From positions 80,488 to 144,487 of the forward strand of contig NZ_JAJONA010000002.1 in NCBI RefSeq assembly GCF_024699985.1: a DNA stretch of 64,000 nucleotides. Direction: 5' to 3'. Position 1 is the stretch's first letter. Every line of letters starts with the position of its first letter. The notes beneath the pieces are model-generated. The model was not told the origin of the DNA. It saw only the letters and a list, made by a program, of their open reading frames with translations, and made no database searches. Positions 9,090 to 19,125 of the stretch are shown in pieces. This DNA comes from Phenylobacterium sp. J367. GTDB taxonomy: Bacteria; Pseudomonadota; Alphaproteobacteria; Caulobacterales; Caulobacteraceae. Made by a program: the position numbers and the translations under genes.

Positions 9090-9112
9090 TCCGCTTATCT
9101 TGGAACGGGTTG

Positions 9113-10096
9113 ATGCTTGAGTTGATGACTGAGCCCTGGCTGGGAAAGCCGATCTGGATGTGGGCGTCCTTCGCCGGCATCGTCGTCGTGCTGCTCGCGC
9201 TCGACCTCGGCGTTCTCCATCGGAAACACAAGGAAATCGGCGTGCGCGAAAGCCTCGCGCTTTCAGCGGGCTACATCACCTTGGGTCTGGGCTTTGGCGC
9301 ATGGGTTTGGTTCGAACTCGGCCGCCAGGCGGGGGTCGAATACCTGACGGGCTTCCTCGTGGAGAAGAGCTTGGCGCTCGACAACGTCTTCGTCATCGCC
9401 ACTATTTTCGCGGCCTTCGCCATCCCTGCCGCGTACCAGCATCGCGTTCTGTTCTGGGGTGTGTTGGGCGTCATCGTTCTGCGCGGGATCATGATTGGCG
9501 CCGGGGCTGCGCTCGTTTCCCAATTCGAATGGCTCCTGCTGGTCTTCGCGGGCTTCCTCATCCTGATGGGAATCAAGATGTTCGGAGCTTCGACCGCGCC
9601 TAAGAATCCCCTCGACTCAAAGATGTACCGGTGGGTCGCGAGCCGGATGCGCTTGACCGACGGACTTCGCGAGCACCGGTTTTTTGTGCGCGAGCCTGGC
9701 CCCGGCGGAAAGACTGTGCTGTGGGCGACACCGCTATTCATGGCGCTGGTCATGGTTGAACTGGCGGACGTCATCTTTGCCGTGGACTCGGTGCCGGCCA
9801 TCTTCGCCATCACCACAGATCCCTACCTCGTCTACACCTCCAACATCTTCGCCATCCTAGGTTTGCGCGCGCTGTACTTCGCCCTGGCCGCGGTCGTCGC
9901 GCGGTTTGCTTACCTGAAGAAGGCGTTGGCCTTGCTGCTGGTCTTCATCGGCGCCAAGGTGTTCGTGGCGGAGGCCATGGGGTGGGAGAAATTCCCCGCC
10001 ATTGTCTCTCTTACGGTGACCGCCGCGTTGCTAGCTGGCGGCGTTGTGTACTCCCTGATCAAGACCAAAGCGGCCGCGCCTGCTGTGGCCCCGTAA
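9113..10096 (+). CDS. TerC/Alx-family integral membrane protein
   Basis: An intact 327-residue membrane protein with about nine helices. It belongs to the TerC/Alx family, whose characterised members export manganese or respond to high pH. Family landmarks are LDLGVLHRKHKEIGVRESL, then LVEKSLALDNVFVIATIF with the conserved EKSLALDN metal-site acids, then MVELADVIFAVDSVPAIFAI with the second acidic pair. The ATG at 9113 was chosen over the TTG one codon earlier. It is followed by a calcium/cation antiporter. Confidence 0.92.
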   Translation: MLELMTEPWLGKPIWMWASFAGIVVVLLALDLGVLHRKHKEIGVRESLALSAGYITLGLGFGAWVWFELGRQAGVEYLTGFLVEKSLALDNVFVIATIFAAFAIPAAYQHRVLFWGVLGVIVLRGIMIGAGAALVSQFEWLLLVFAGFLILMGIKMFGASTAPKNPLDSKMYRWVASRMRLTDGLREHRFFVREPGPGGKTVLWATPLFMALVMVELADVIFAVDSVPAIFAITTDPYLVYTSNIFAILGLRALYFALAAVVARFAYLKKALALLLVFIGAKVFVAEAMGWEKFPAIVSLTVTAALLAGGVVYSLIKTKAAAPAVAP

Positions 10097-10154
10097 GGAT
10101 GCTGGCGGGACCGGCGGTATCTGAGCACTAACGCGACCACACCGGAGCGAGGAT

Positions 10155-11154
10155 ATGGAAATTTGGATCCCGCTGATTGGCGGTCTCGCATTGCTGATCG
10201 CGGGGGGCCGAATTGCTGGTCCGCGGCGCTGTCCGTCTTGCGGAAGGGATGGGCGTGTCTTCGCTGCTCATCGGGCTGACGATCGTGGGGTTCGGCACGT
10301 CCACCCCCGAACTCGTCACCAGCGTTGAGGCCGCTCTGCTGAACTCTCCGGGTATCGCCGTAGGCAATATCGTCGGCTCCAACATATTCAATGTCCTCAT
10401 CATACTGGGCGCGTCGGCTCTGATCTGCCCCATAGCGGTGTCATCGACGGCTCTGCGCCGGGATGGCTCGTGGGTGATCGGCACAGCATTGCTGTTGGCG
10501 CTCGTAGGTGTGATCTGGACTTTAGATCGCTTTGTGGCGGCCGGCCTGCTCGTGCTGTTGACCGTTTATCTGGTCCGCGCGTGGCGACAGGAGCGTCGCG
10601 TCGCTCCTGGTGGAAGCGAGCACACGGCGATCTTTGAGAAGGCCGAGGCGCTTGAACAACTTGATCCTGGCTTGCGGCCAGCGGCGACAGCCAAGCCCAA
10701 GGCATTGGGCTGGGTGTTGCCGTTGGGCCTGTGCCTCGGCGGATTAGCCCTGCTTGTGTTCGGCGCAAGCAATTTCGTGACAGCGTCTGTCGAACTGGCC
10801 CGTCTGCTCGGGGTGAGCGAGACAGTAATAGGGCTGACCATCGTGGCGGCCGGCACCTCGATGCCCGAACTCGCCACATCGACGATCGCGGCCCTGCGTA
10901 AGCAGGCGGATGTCGCAATCGGCAACGTGCTCGGCTCGAACATTTACAACGTCCTGGGCATTGGCGGGGTCACGGCCCTCATCGCGCCGACCGCCGTCCC
11001 GGCGCAGATCGCCGGTTTCGATAGCTGGGTGATGGTCGGCGTCTCCATCCTCCTCCTCCTGCTGCTTTGGACCGGACGGCGGCTCAGCCGTCTCGAAGGC
11101 GCGTGCCTAATCGCCGGCTACGTGGTCTATGTGTGGTGGATCTGGCCAAAATGA
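10155..11154 (+). CDS. CaCA-family sodium/calcium (cation) antiporter, one frameshift
   Basis: An inner-membrane exchanger of about 333 residues with two inverted alpha repeats. Repeat 1 reads VGFGTSTPELVTS and then GNIVGSNIFNVL. Repeat 2 reads VAAGTSMPELATS and then GNVLGSNIYNVL. It resembles YrbG-type exchangers. The start ATG at 10155 follows GGAGCGAGG. The frame breaks at the six-G run 10202-10207. With five Gs the protein reads LLIAGAELLVRGAV without interruption, which points to a one-base indel error. Confidence 0.88.
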
Positions 11155-11183
11155 TCCACCGCGACCATGGGCGCCCCCACCCA

Positions 11184-11722
11184 ATGACTGAGGGGGTCGT
11201 GACGCGTACCCTCACATCAAGGGAACAGGCCCGACGGCTCCTCGCGTTCTTGAGTACGCAACTGTTCTCGGTAGCGGTTTAGCGCTCTTTCTGCTGCTCA
11301 ACGAGGGCGACCTTTCTAGTCTCGTCGTCGGTGTGCCGGCCGCGCTGACTGGGTTAGCCCTGTCTCGCCGCCTTCCCGCGGCGGCGAGAAGCCACGTGTC
11401 CCCCCGGGGACTCCTCGAGTTCATCGTCTATTTCCTGTGGCAGGCGGCCGTCGGGGGGTGGGACGTGGCGCGGCGCGCCTTGGGACCGCGCAGTCTGGTC
11501 CAACCCGGCTTCGTGCCTTATTGTATGAGCCTGCCGGAGGGTCTTCCGCGGGCGGTCTTCCTCGACACCTTGACGCTCTTGCCCGGAACCCTCAGCGCCG
11601 ATGTTAAGGGTGCAGAGATGCGCATGCACGTCATCGACGTCGATGCCCATTCCCATGAGCAGATCAAGGAACTGGAGGATCGGGTCGCGCGACTGTTCGG
11701 CGTCAAGGGTGATCACCCATGA
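11184..11722 (+). CDS. mrpE: Mrp-type antiporter subunit E, frameshifted near the N-terminus
   Basis: A small membrane subunit of the Mrp complex. The recognisable body is LALFLLLNEGDLSSLVVG, then FIVYFLWQAAVGGWDVARRA, then LLPGTLSADVKGAEMRMHVI with the conserved LTLLPGTLS motif. The N-terminal 30 residues lie in another frame that ends at 11282. The start at 11184 is a best guess. It is the first gene of a run of overlapping antiporter genes, with the stop overlapping the mrpF start as ATGA. Confidence 0.8.
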
Positions 11723-12002
11723 TGGCGACGGTGGCGACGGTCTTCGCGGCCCTCCTGATACTCGTCACCGCCGTCGCGTTGGTTCGCGTCGCCCGCGGGC
11801 CCGCGACAGCGATCGGATGCTGGGGCTGCAGCTGTTGGGAACGAGCCTCACAGCGCTTGCCCTCCTGCTTGGCGTCGCGCTTGATCGGCCGCGTCTGTGG
11901 GACATCGCGTTGGTTTTCGCGGTGCTCGCCTCGCCCACCGCAGCCGTCTTTATCGCAAGCATGCGCCAGCGGACGAGAGACGCCGAAAGTGATCGCGCAT
12001 GA
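11719..12002 (+). CDS. mrpF: Mrp-type antiporter subunit F, one frameshift
   Basis: A three-helix membrane subunit of about 94 residues. It starts MMATVATVFAALLILVTAVA. After a frame break near 11808 it continues RMLGLQLLGTSLTALALLLG, where DRMLGL is the family landmark. The C-terminus overlaps the mrpG start as ATGA. MrpF is needed for assembly of the antiporter complex in characterised systems. Confidence 0.8.
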
Positions 12003-12295
12003 ACTGGACCGAAATCCTGGCGACTGCGCTGTTCGCCGCGGGGTGCTTCTTCTTCGTGGGCGGGGCTGCGGGGCTGCTGCGCTTCCCGGATGTGTACACG
12101 CGGCTTCACGCCTTCACCAAGGCCGACAACCTCGGCCTGGGTCTAATCGCGCTGGGAGCCGCCACCCTCGCCGACAATGCGTGGGTCGGGCTCAAGGTTC
12201 TATTGATTTGGTTGGTCGTGATGCTCACGAGCGCGACCTGCGGCTACCTCCTCGCAGACCAGGCGCACACCTCCGACCTGGAAAAGCCGAAGTGA
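11999..12295 (+). CDS. mrpG: Mrp-type antiporter subunit G
   Basis: An intact 98-residue protein with three membrane helices. The typical MrpG core is GLLRFPDVYTRLHAFTKADN, followed by LGLGLIALGA and VVMLTSATCGYLLA. The start overlaps the mrpF stop, and its own stop overlaps the next gene as GTGA. This is tight translational coupling within the operon. Confidence 0.92.
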   Translation: MNWTEILATALFAAGCFFFVGGAAGLLRFPDVYTRLHAFTKADNLGLGLIALGAATLADNAWVGLKVLLIWLVVMLTSATCGYLLADQAHTSDLEKPK

Positions 12296-13224
12296 CGCCC
12301 CTTGTGCTCCTCGACCTCGTTCTCGGCGCTGTTGTTCTGGGATTGGTGGCCGCCATGCTGTGGAGCGGCAGCCGTGCGCGAATGACCATGCTTTTCATCG
12401 GCTTCGGTGGCGTGGTGGCCTTGGTCTGGATGCGATTGGGAGCGCCTGACGTGGCGCTGGCGGAAGCCGCGGTCGGTGCTGCGCTCACCGGAGCCTTGAT
12501 CCTGCGGGCCCAGGGGAGCGTGCCGTCGCCTCTGCCTGAACGAAGCCTACCCTGGATCATTCGGGGCCTGGTGGCGGGGCTTTCAGTCGCGGTCTTCAGC
12601 GCGCTCGCCTGGGCGCTGATCTCGCTGGACTGGCAGGTACGGCCTGGGCTGGAGGGCGCCGTCGAGGCTCGCCTGCCTGAAAGCGGCGTCACCAACCCGG
12701 TGACCGCCGTGCTGCTGAACTTCCGAGGCTACGACACCTTGCTGGAGGTGGCTGTTCTCCTGATCGCGACAGCGGCGGTGTGGTGCCTGGGCCGCAGCCC
12801 CGAAACACCCCGGCTTCCGCCTGGGGACCCGTTGTATCTGGCGCTGCTGCGCCCGCTTATTCCCCTGCTCTGCATCGTGGCGGGCTATCTCCTGTGGCTG
12901 GGGGCCTTTGCACCCGGCGGCGCCTTCCAGGCGGGCGCGGTCCTGTCGGGCGCGCTCCTGCTGTTGCTCGTCGCCGGTCTGCCGCGGGCGCCCGGCCAGA
13001 TGGACACGCTCCGTCTGCGCGTCACGATCGCAGCAGGGCTGCTGGTTTTCGTGGTCGTGGCCGCCGCGACTGCAATGTCTCAGTCCACGCTGCTGCAGTA
13101 CCCGCCTGGCTTAGCTAAACACCTGATCCTGGTGATCGAAGCGGCGCTCACCTTATCCGTGGCGTTCACCTTCCTGGTTCTGTTCCAGGGCGGCCGGCCC
13201 GCACCTCCGGACGGGCGCGCATGA
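12292..13224 (+). CDS. Fused MrpA C-terminal/MrpB-like subunit
   Basis: An intact membrane protein of 310 residues starting at GTG 12292. It combines three modules. A DUF4040/MbhD-like part spans about residues 1-70 (RLGAPDVALAEAAVGAALTG). An MbhE-like part spans about 100-165 (TNPVTAVLLNFRGYDTLLEV). An MnhB domain follows at about 180-300 (GAFAPGGAFQAGAVLSGALL). In canonical Mrp these modules are the C-terminus of the long MrpA plus separate MrpB; no full MrpA is present here. The layout resembles archaeal Mbh/Mbs antiporter modules. Confidence 0.85.
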   Translation: MTPLVLLDLVLGAVVLGLVAAMLWSGSRARMTMLFIGFGGVVALVWMRLGAPDVALAEAAVGAALTGALILRAQGSVPSPLPERSLPWIIRGLVAGLSVAVFSALAWALISLDWQVRPGLEGAVEARLPESGVTNPVTAVLLNFRGYDTLLEVAVLLIATAAVWCLGRSPETPRLPPGDPLYLALLRPLIPLLCIVAGYLLWLGAFAPGGAFQAGAVLSGALLLLLVAGLPRAPGQMDTLRLRVTIAAGLLVFVVVAAATAMSQSTLLQYPPGLAKHLILVIEAALTLSVAFTFLVLFQGGRPAPPDGRA

Positions 13225-13514
13225 CGGTCTCGTTGGGGTATGCCCTCCTCGGCGCAGCCGTCCTGGCGCTGTCGATCTATCCGCTTGTCTTGGCGCGCGA
13301 TCTCCTCCGGCGCATCGTCGCGGCAAATGCGTTCGGCACGGGAATCTTCGTGATCCTGGTCGCGCTCGGCTATCGCGGCGAAGGCGCTCCGCCCGATCCC
13401 ACCCCCTCACGGCTTGGTGCTGACCGGCATCGTCGTCGCGGTGAGCGCCACCGGGCTTGCATTGGCCCTGGCGGCACGGATGCATGCCGCCGGTGCAAGG
13501 CCTGAGGATGTCTG
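13221..13514 (+). CDS. mrpC: Mrp-type antiporter subunit C (NuoK-like), one frameshift
   Basis: A three-helix NuoK-like subunit of about 97 residues. It starts MTVSLGYALLGAAVLALSIY and carries LLRRIVAANAFGTGIFVILV. The frame breaks at the C5 run near 13401 and resumes as LVLTGIVVAVSATGLALALA, ending at 13514. It overlaps the mrpD start by seven bases. Confidence 0.82.
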
Positions 13515-15004
13515 ACGCCGCCGGCGCTCTGCTCGCTGGCGTGGACTGGGCCGCCGTCGCCATCCTGACGCCGCTTGTCGGCGGGGCCGCGGCGTTTGTC
13601 TTGCCGAACCGCGCCCGAGCCATTGGGGTGGCGGCGAGCGGCGCAACGGCGGCGGCCGCGGTCGCGCTGGTCTGGCTCATCGCGACAGGCGGGCCTTACG
13701 ATCTCGCCGTCGGTGGGTGGAGCGCGCCACTCGGGATACGGCTTGCCGCCGATGGCTTGTCCGCCGCCTTGCTCGGCATGACGAACCTAGTCGGCGCGAG
13801 CGTCGCCGTCCACGTGGCCTTGACCGGCAGAGCGACAAAGAACGACCCCGAGGCAGGGGTCGCGGCTTGGGGCTTCTGGCCCCTTTGGCTGCTGCTGCTG
13901 GCGGGCTTGAACGCGCTCTACCTCTCGGCGGACATCTTCAACCTCTATGTGACCCTGGAAATGGTCGGCCTCTCGGCGGTTGGCCTGGCGGCGCTCTCGG
14001 GGAAGGCTGACGCCTTCAAGGCCGCGATGCGGTACCTGCTCGTGGGGATCATTGCTTCGCTTGTCTACCTTCTGGGCGTCACACTGCTGTACGCTCAGTA
14101 TGGCGTCCTCGACCTCGCAACCTTGCGTCAGGTTATGATTCCGGCGCCGGCCACCCAGCTCGCCATGGTCGCCATGCTCGCGGCGCTGGCGATGAAGTCG
14201 GCGCTCTTTCCGCTTCACGGCTGGCTGCCACCGGCCCACGGCAACGCCACCGCGCCGGTCAGCGCCTTGCTGTCGGCGCTTGTTGTTAAGGCGAGCCTTT
14301 ATATTGCTGTGCGGCTTTGGCTCGACCTCTTCGAGCCGACTGGGGTCGGCGCCGGAGCCGTCGCCACGGTTCTTGGAATCCTTGGCGCCTGCGCTGTCCT
14401 TTGGGGCGGATTGCAAGCCCTCATCGCCAAGCGACTCAAACTGGTGGTCGCGTACTCCACAGTGGCGCAGGTCGGCTACCTGTTCATGTGCTTTCCCTTG
14501 TGGGCGGGTGGCCGAGAGGCGCTTACAGCCTTCGTCTATCTGGCGGTGGCTCACGCGTTCGCGAAATCGGCGCTCTTCCTGGCTTGTGAGCAAGTCCAGC
14601 GCGCGCTCGGCGACGACCAGATGTCCAGCCTCTCCAGGCCCGAGCTGCCGGGCGCCGTGAAGATCACCTTCGCGCTCGCAGCGGTCAGTCTGGTCGGCCT
14701 GCCGCCGAGCGGGGGCTTCATCGGCAAATGGCTGTTGCTGGACTCCACCCTCTTGCACGGTCCTACCGTGTGGACCGTCGCCGTGCTCTGCGGAACTCTT
14801 CTCTCCGCTGCGGCCATGGCCCGTGTCCTGGCTCGTTTCTTCGCGCCCGAGGAGCAAGCTGTCGCCCAGGACTTGGTGGTGGGCGACGCAGCCTCATGGC
14901 GATTCAGCCTGACGCCGCTCCTGCTTGCCGCGGCGGCCGTCGGCATCGGGCTGCTGGGCGCCTGGCCTGCGGAACTGGTCAATGTCGGGGAGACCGTGCA
15001 GTGA
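13508..15004 (+). CDS. mrpD: Mrp-type antiporter subunit D (NuoM/N-like)
   Basis: An intact 498-residue proton-conducting membrane subunit of the NuoL/M/N family with about 14 helices. The key segment AMKSALFPLHGWLPPAHGNA carries the conserved lysine and histidine of the proton channel. The VTLEMVGLSAVGLAALSG segment carries the conserved helix-5 glutamate. The start at 13508 overlaps the end of mrpC. It is the first of three antiporter-like subunits in a row. Confidence 0.92.
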   Translation: MSDAAGALLAGVDWAAVAILTPLVGGAAAFVLPNRARAIGVAASGATAAAAVALVWLIATGGPYDLAVGGWSAPLGIRLAADGLSAALLGMTNLVGASVAVHVALTGRATKNDPEAGVAAWGFWPLWLLLLAGLNALYLSADIFNLYVTLEMVGLSAVGLAALSGKADAFKAAMRYLLVGIIASLVYLLGVTLLYAQYGVLDLATLRQVMIPAPATQLAMVAMLAALAMKSALFPLHGWLPPAHGNATAPVSALLSALVVKASLYIAVRLWLDLFEPTGVGAGAVATVLGILGACAVLWGGLQALIAKRLKLVVAYSTVAQVGYLFMCFPLWAGGREALTAFVYLAVAHAFAKSALFLACEQVQRALGDDQMSSLSRPELPGAVKITFALAAVSLVGLPPSGGFIGKWLLLDSTLLHGPTVWTVAVLCGTLLSAAAMARVLARFFAPEEQAVAQDLVVGDAASWRFSLTPLLLAAAAVGIGLLGAWPAELVNVGETVQ

Positions 15005-16512
15005 GCGGCGCCTGGCTGCCAATTGTCGTGCTCAGCATCTCGCTGATCGCAGCGCCGCTGATCTTCGCGACCGCCGAGCGGCGCGTCGCGCTTAGGACGA
15101 CGATCAATCTCTGCGCGGCTGTGCTGAAGCTGGGGCTCGTCGCCTATCTGACTTGGCAGGTCGCCTTCGAGGGCGCCCGTTACGCGTGGCGCTGGCCGAT
15201 GGCGGCCGGATCTGACCTCGTCCTCCAGGTCGATCCCCTGGCCTTGCTCTTCCTGTCGCTCTCCGCTGGCCTTTGGCTGCTCACGACCATCTACGCCATC
15301 GGCTACCTTGAGGATGCCCCGCATCGCAGCCGGTTCTTCGGGTTCTTCAGCCTCTGCGTGGCGGCGACGACGGGTATCGCCCTTGCCGGCAATCTGTACA
15401 CCTTCCTGATCTTCTACGAATTGCTGACGCTGGCGACCTACCCCCTCGTCGTCCATCGCCAGACGCCCGAGGCGTTGCGTGGCGGGCGAATCTATCTCGC
15501 CTACACTTTAACGGGGGGCATGCTGCTGCTTGTCGGGACAGTGTGGTTAGGATCGGCCGCAGGCTCTCTCGACTTCGTCACCGCTGGAAACCCAGCGCTG
15601 GCCTCGGTCGATCCCATCACGCTCACCGCCATCTTCGCGCTGCTGCTGGCGGGCTTGGGCGTCAAGGCGGCGCTCTTTCCCGCGCACGGGTGGCTGCCTC
15701 AGGCGATGGTGGCGCCGGCCCCGGTTAGCGCGCTCTTGCACGCCGTCGCCGTGGTCAAGGCTGGAGCCTTCGGCATTATCCGCGTCGTCGAGGAGGTGTT
15801 CGGCATCGCCCTCACGGTCAAGCTCGGACTGGCCCTGCCGCTGGCCGGGCTCGCGGCCTTCACCATCATCTACGGCTCACTACAGGCCCTTCGCCAAGAC
15901 GATCTGAAACGTCGGCTGGCCTATTCGACCGTGAGCCAGGTGTCCTACATCGTGCTGGGGGCCGCGCTCTTCAGCCCCTTGGCCCTGATCGGCGCACTGA
16001 TGCATCTCGTCCATCAAGGCCTGATGAAGATCACGCTCTTCATGTGCGCGGGCAACATCGCTGAGGCGGTCCACCTGTATAAGGTCAGCGATCTCGACGG
16101 GATCGGTCGCCGCCTCCCCTGGACGATGACCGCGTTCACGGTCGCGGCGCTGGGGATGATCGGGGTGCCGCCGCTCGCCGGCTTTGTCAGCAAGTGGTAC
16201 CTGGCGGCCGGCGGGATCGACGACCAGAACGCCTGGGTGGTGCTCGTCCTGCTCGCCAGCAGCGGCCTCAACGCGCTCTATCTCCTGCCGATCCTTCACC
16301 GCGCATGGTTCAAGGCTCCGACCGCGGCGACGGCGGGAGCGGCGAGCGGACGCCTCGAGATCAAGTGGACCCTGCTGGCGCCGCCTTTGGTGACCGCCGC
16401 ACTAGTCATCGGTGTAGGACTGTTCGCCAATGCGCCGTTCAGTCCGCTGAGCTGGGCGCGCCTGATCGCCACCGGTGAGATCCCGCGGCTTCCGGAAGGA
16501 TTGATCCGGTGA
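15001..16512 (+). CDS. Second antiporter-like (NuoL/M-type) subunit
   Basis: An intact 503-residue NuoL/M/N-family protein. It starts with GTG overlapping the mrpD stop. Channel landmarks are LIFYELLTLATYPLVVHRQT with a conserved glutamate, GVKAALFPAHGWLPQAMVAP, and a lysine-containing GLMKITLFMCAGNI. It would add a second proton or sodium path to the complex. It is not simply MrpA, because it lacks the long C-terminal MbhD/E extension, which is encoded separately at 12292. Confidence 0.88.
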   Translation: MSGAWLPIVVLSISLIAAPLIFATAERRVALRTTINLCAAVLKLGLVAYLTWQVAFEGARYAWRWPMAAGSDLVLQVDPLALLFLSLSAGLWLLTTIYAIGYLEDAPHRSRFFGFFSLCVAATTGIALAGNLYTFLIFYELLTLATYPLVVHRQTPEALRGGRIYLAYTLTGGMLLLVGTVWLGSAAGSLDFVTAGNPALASVDPITLTAIFALLLAGLGVKAALFPAHGWLPQAMVAPAPVSALLHAVAVVKAGAFGIIRVVEEVFGIALTVKLGLALPLAGLAAFTIIYGSLQALRQDDLKRRLAYSTVSQVSYIVLGAALFSPLALIGALMHLVHQGLMKITLFMCAGNIAEAVHLYKVSDLDGIGRRLPWTMTAFTVAALGMIGVPPLAGFVSKWYLAAGGIDDQNAWVVLVLLASSGLNALYLLPILHRAWFKAPTAATAGAASGRLEIKWTLLAPPLVTAALVIGVGLFANAPFSPLSWARLIATGEIPRLPEGLIR

Positions 16513-18160
16513 CGCCCGAAGCTTGGCTTATCCTGGCGACGATACTGGCGCCGCTCGCGATGGCGGCCCTTGGCCTAGTCCAAGCGTTCAGGCGATGGCT
16601 GCCAATTCTTTGCCTCGTTGCGCCGGCGCCCGCTCTGGCGGTCGCCCTGACAAGTCCCGAGGTCACCTTACACCTGCCTTGGATCATGCTTGACGCGCGT
16701 CTGACGCTCGACGCCGTGGGCCGCACGTTCCTGACGCTTTTCGCGGTTCTGTACGCGATCTCGGCATGGCACAGCTTCTTCTACCTGCGGCGAAAAGAGC
16801 GGCGCGATAGCTACGCAGCCGTTTTCCTGCTCGCCATGGCCGGGAATTTCGGCGTGGCTCTGGCCGGCGACGTGGTGACCTTCTACGCCTTCTTCGCGCT
16901 GATGAGCTTTTCCGCCTACGGGCTGGTGGCGCACGACCGGGAGCCCGCCTCAATGAGAGCGGCAGGGGTCTACATAGCCCTTGTCGTGTTCGGTGAGCTG
17001 GCGCTGTTCGGCGGCGCGGTGCTCTCGGCGGCTAAGACGGGCGTGGTTTTCGGTACGGGTTTCCAGCCGCCCCCCTGGGTCTCGCCCTCGTGGGCCTGGC
17101 CTTTGCGATCAAAGCCGGGCTGGTTCCGACGCACTTCTGGCTGCCGCTCGCCCATCCGGCCGCGCCTGCGCCGGCCAGCGCGGTCTTGAGCGGAGCCATG
17201 ATCAAGGTCGGGCTGCTCGGCGCGCTGCGGTTCATGCCGCCGGAGGGGCTCGGCGCCGCCAGTGACCTCCTTGTGCTGCTTGGATGTGCAACGGCCATCT
17301 ACGGTGTGGCAGTCGGGGTCCTGCAGACCAATCCAAAGACGGTGCTGGCCTACTCCAGCATCAGCCAGATGGGATTGATCGCCGTCGGTGTCGCTCTGGC
17401 CACCGACGCCAGCGCATCGGACGCGGCGGTGGCCGCGACGCTTGTCTTCGCTCTACACCACGGGTTCGCCAAGGCGGCGCTCTTTCTTGGCGCTGCAGGA
17501 CGACCTAGAGCCTTCACGGGCTGGCGCCGAAAGCTCCGCATCGTGGCGCTGATACTCCCGGCGATCGCCCTTGCCGGCGCGCCGCTGACCAGCGGAGCGA
17601 TAGCGAAAGGAGCCCTGAAAGCGCTCGACGTCGGACCGGGGTGGATCGACCTCTTCCTCTCCCTGAGCAGCTTAGGCACGACGCTGTTGATGGTCAGGTT
17701 CGTCTCATTGATGCTGAGGCAGGACGGCGCGGAGCCGTCTGGCACCCAGCTGCCGTGGGCGACTGCGGTCGCTGCATCTGCCAGTTTTGTCTGGCTTTGG
17801 CCGCCTGCCGCTGCTTGGCTGGGTCACAGCATCGGCGGCAAAGCCATGCTCGCAAGCCTCTGGCCGGTACTGATTGGGGCTGCCGTCGCACTTGTGATCG
17901 GGCGGCTGCTTCATCCGCGCGGCAAGCCTTGGATCCCGCCGGGTGACGTGCTGGTGCTCCTGGAACGGTTGAAGCCCTCGTGGGCGGGTCCCGCAACGCG
18001 ACGGGCATCGCCCACCGCGGTTTGGACGCGCCGGAGCGAACAGAGCGTCGAAATCGCCGATCGCGTCGAACGCGCCACTCAGACCTGGAGCTTCGGCGCT
18101 CTTCTGCTCGCGCTCCTGGGCGCCACGCTATTCGGAGCGGCTGTCGTCGCCCAATGGTGA
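16509..18160 (+). CDS. Third antiporter-like subunit, one frameshift
   Basis: A NuoL/M-family protein of about 550 residues. It starts with GTG overlapping the previous stop. The N-terminal half includes GDVVTFYAFFALMSFSAYGL. After a frame break at the C6 run 17070-17075 it continues FAIKAGLVPTHFWLPLAHPA, where the conserved lysine and histidine of the channel lie, and then HHGFAKAALFLGAA. The C-terminal 60 residues are basic and end in a final helix. It resembles the large subunits of hydrogenase-4 or Mrp complexes and closes the operon. Confidence 0.83.
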
Positions 18161-18227
18161 CCCCTCGACACATCGCATCGGCGCCGGTCGGCTTTCGACC
18201 GTCCCTCGCCAAAGGCTCGTCATAGGA

Positions 18228-19009
18228 ATGCTGGCCGACATCCTGACCTCACAAACTTTCTGGATTTTCTGCGGGGTCGGCTTCTTCGCCCAATTGATTG
18301 ATGGCGCCTTGGGGATGGCCTACGGTGTGGTCTGCATCGCGGTCCTGTCGGCGCTGGGTGTTCCCCCGCCGCGGCCTCGGCTGTCGTCCACGCCGCGGAG
18401 GTTTTCACGACGGCGACCGCTGCGACTAGCCACGCGGCGCACAAGAACATCGACCGTCGTCTGTTCCTTCGCCTCGCGCCGGCGGGAGTCGCCGGAGGCG
18501 TGCTCGGGGCCTACGTGCTGACGGCGGCGCCCAAGCATCTAATCGGCCCCCTCCTGGCAGCCTACCTTACAGTCATTGGCGTATACCTTCTGGTCCGCGC
18601 CTTCCGGAAAATTCAGCTGCACAATCCTAACGCCAAGTGGGCCATTCCGCTCGGCGCGGCCGGTGGGTTTCTGGATTCATGGGGCGGCGGCTGGGGGCCC
18701 ATCGTGGCGTCAACGCTCATGAGCGGAGGTCACGCGCCGCGCCGCGTCGTCGGAACGGTGAGCGCCGCGGAGTTCTTCCTAGCCAGCGCGATTTCAGCGA
18801 CGTTCCTGGTGGCGCTGCTGCGGGGTGTCCTGCCGCTCGACCTCAAGACCTATCTTGTGGAGGTGGCCGGCCTTGTTGTCGGGGGGATCGCCGCCGCGCC
18901 TTTGGCCGGATTGGTGGCGCGGGTGGCGCCGCCGCGCCACATGACCATCGCAGTCGGGCTGCTCGTCCTGTGCCTCGCAGCGTGGCAAGTCTACCGCGTA
19001 TTCGCCTAG
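18228..19009 (+). CDS. TauE/SafE-family sulfite/anion exporter, one frameshift
   Basis: A membrane protein of about 260 residues. The first repeat reads GFFAQLIDGALGMAYGVVC. The second reads PLGAAGGFLDSWGGGWGPIV, both with the G-x-(I/L)-(D/G)-(A/S) pattern of the family. The frame breaks at the C5 run 18363-18367; the expected continuation VHAAEVFTTATAATSHAA is present in the next frame. Characterised relatives export sulfite or sulfoacetate. The substrate here is unknown. Confidence 0.85.
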
Positions 19010-19125
19010 CGGCGCGGTTTGTCTTGGGGCGTCAGCACCCGAACGGCACGTCGCGCTGAACACGTTAAGTGCCTGGTGTTCGGGTTGTTCCCAGCGCCTT
19101 GCAAACAGCTTCGACTGCGCTGTGA

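Noticed and set aside
9046..9112. Manganese yybP-ykoY riboswitch before the TerC/Alx gene
   Set aside because: Alx genes can carry one, but only a GAAA-capped hairpin is present. The conserved internal-loop sequences of that riboswitch are missing and the leader is too short.
13787..15456. Long open frames on the minus strand (up to 356 codons) opposite the Mrp genes
   Set aside because: They are antisense to well-conserved mrpD and its neighbour, are rich in Arg, Glu and Gln without domains, and are expected in GC-rich coding DNA.
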